The notes below the pieces were generated by a model. That model made no database searches. It saw only the letters and a program-made list of their open reading frames with translations, and was not told where the DNA came from. From contig NZ_ATWY01000001.1 of assembly GCF_000421405.1 (NCBI RefSeq), forward strand, positions 1 to 64,000: a DNA stretch of 64,000 nt, in the 5' to 3' direction. Positions 63,215 to 64,000 of this stretch are shown here, piece by piece. Every line of letters begins with the position of its first letter. Position 1 is the first letter of the stretch. Source of the stretch: Butyrivibrio sp. NC2007 (GTDB taxonomy: Bacteria; Bacillota; Clostridia; Lachnospirales; Lachnospiraceae). The translations under genes were made by a program, and so were the position numbers.

Positions 63215-63215
63215 C

Positions 63216-64000
63216 ATGAAAAAACTCCTTAAATACTTAAAACATTACAGACTTGAATCTATTCTCGGACCGCTCTTTAAGCTCTTGGAAGCTTCTTTTG
63301 AGCTTCTGGTTCCGCTTGTCATCGCATCAATGATTGATGTCGGCATCGCAAACGGAGATAAATCACACATCATAAGGATGTGCCTTATTTTGCTGCTGCT
63401 TTGTGCTGTTGGTTTTGCCTGCGCTGTAACAGCACAGTTTTTTGCTGCAAAAGCTGCTTCGGGATTTGCTGCCAAGGTGAAGAGAGCGCTGTTTGACAAC
63501 ATCCAGAAATTATCCTACGCGGATATCGATAAAGTCGGCACATCTGCCATGATCACCAGGATGACCAGTGATATAAACCAGGTTCAGCAGGGAGTCAATC
63601 TGACAATAAGGCTGCTTCTTCGTTCGCCTTTTGTTGTGTTTGGCGCCTTTGTCATGGCTTATACCATAAGTCCGAGCCAGTCACTGATTTTCCTTGTTAC
63701 CATAATCCTGCTCTTCATCGTTGTCGGCGCCATCATGAGATGGAGCATTCCCAAGTACGGCCAGATACAAAAAGGGCTTGATAAACTTCTTGGCCTTACA
63801 AGAGAGAATCACACGGGCGTAAGGGTGATCCGTGCCTTTAATCTGCAGGAGAAGGAAAAAGAGAATTTTAATGAGCACAACGACCTTCAGATGAAACTCC
63901 AGAGCTTTGTTGGAAGCATTTCGGCTCTTATGAATCCTGTAACTTACGCAATCCTTAATCTTGCTGTAGCATTTCTCATCTACAGAGGCGGAGTTGTTGT
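63216..64000 (+). CDS. ABC exporter, N-terminal membrane domain (cut by window end)
   Basis: The ATG at 63216 opens a frame that runs to the window end (261 codons). MKKLLKYLKHYRLESILGPLFKLLEASFELLVPLVIASMIDVGI and the later MITRMTSDINQVQQGVNLTIRLLLRSPF are typical of MdlB/BmrA-like exporter membrane domains. Several hydrophobic segments are visible. The ATPase half lies beyond the window. It follows the methyltransferase by one base, so the two are probably cotranscribed. Such genes often come in heterodimeric pairs. Confidence 0.88.
   Translation, partial: MKKLLKYLKHYRLESILGPLFKLLEASFELLVPLVIASMIDVGIANGDKSHIIRMCLILLLLCAVGFACAVTAQFFAAKAASGFAAKVKRALFDNIQKLSYADIDKVGTSAMITRMTSDINQVQQGVNLTIRLLLRSPFVVFGAFVMAYTISPSQSLIFLVTIILLFIVVGAIMRWSIPKYGQIQKGLDKLLGLTRENHTGVRVIRAFNLQEKEKENFNEHNDLQMKLQSFVGSISALMNPVTYAILNLAVAFLIYRGGVV

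Overview
The window looks like chromosomal DNA of an anaerobic, plant-fibre-associated Lachnospiraceae (Butyrivibrio or Pseudobutyrivibrio-like; inferred from gene content and order, not proven). Pointers are moderate to low GC, strong AGGAGG-type ribosome sites, CheV, tagaturonate reductase, a decayed GH5 cellulase, a ytfI/ytfJ pair, a SEDS-PBP pair and large sortase-type surface proteins.

Layout. 1-328 is the 3' end of a 23S rRNA, with terminators but no 5S gene behind it. 668-6916 holds cheV, then a cluster of a divergent Sir2-like protein, a strongly charged membrane protein, hisH, hisF and ung. 6995-10985 is a coupled run of lysA, a GT-C-like membrane protein and a degenerate Xer recombinase. 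11026-14021 (minus strand) carries DAHP synthase and an orphan adenine methyltransferase. 14094-18154 is an operon of a membrane-anchored propeller-like protein and two papain-fold cysteine peptidases. 18155-19037 contains two copies of an ~83-nt structured element flanking a 96-aa protein of unknown function. 19038-23423 holds a stand-alone CbiD homologue, glgA and a flippase. 23576-26602 is a surface protein behind a leader terminator. rqcH, trpS and uxaB follow, the last with twin LacI-type operators.

Housekeeping core. 31423-38324: yicC, gmk, rpoZ, rimO, pgsA, a DEAD-box helicase and a K+ channel. 38374-43870: a HAD phosphatase, LexA-controlled ruvAB, a cloverleaf-like structured element, zapA and a U32 family protein. 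43879-47737: a RodA/FtsW protein with a class B PBP, and a minus-strand HD-GYP-like protein with an altered HD motif. 47839-50180: small conserved proteins including ytfI/ytfJ homologues and a J-domain protein. 50195-52176: recA (two LexA boxes) and recX.

52187-59401 appears to be accessory DNA between recX and rny. It has a GH5 remnant, a 1534-aa protein fusing a surface protein, a PKTGD sorting signal and a class B sortase in one polypeptide, and an ABC exporter. The window closes with rny, a DtxR/MntR regulator, an RsmF-type methyltransferase and a truncated ABC exporter.

Most notable: the sortase-substrate fusion, the paired structured elements around 18221-18885, the cloverleaf element at 40956-41129, and catalytic-residue losses in the Xer-like and HD-GYP-like proteins. 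All functions are read from sequence motifs without database searches.
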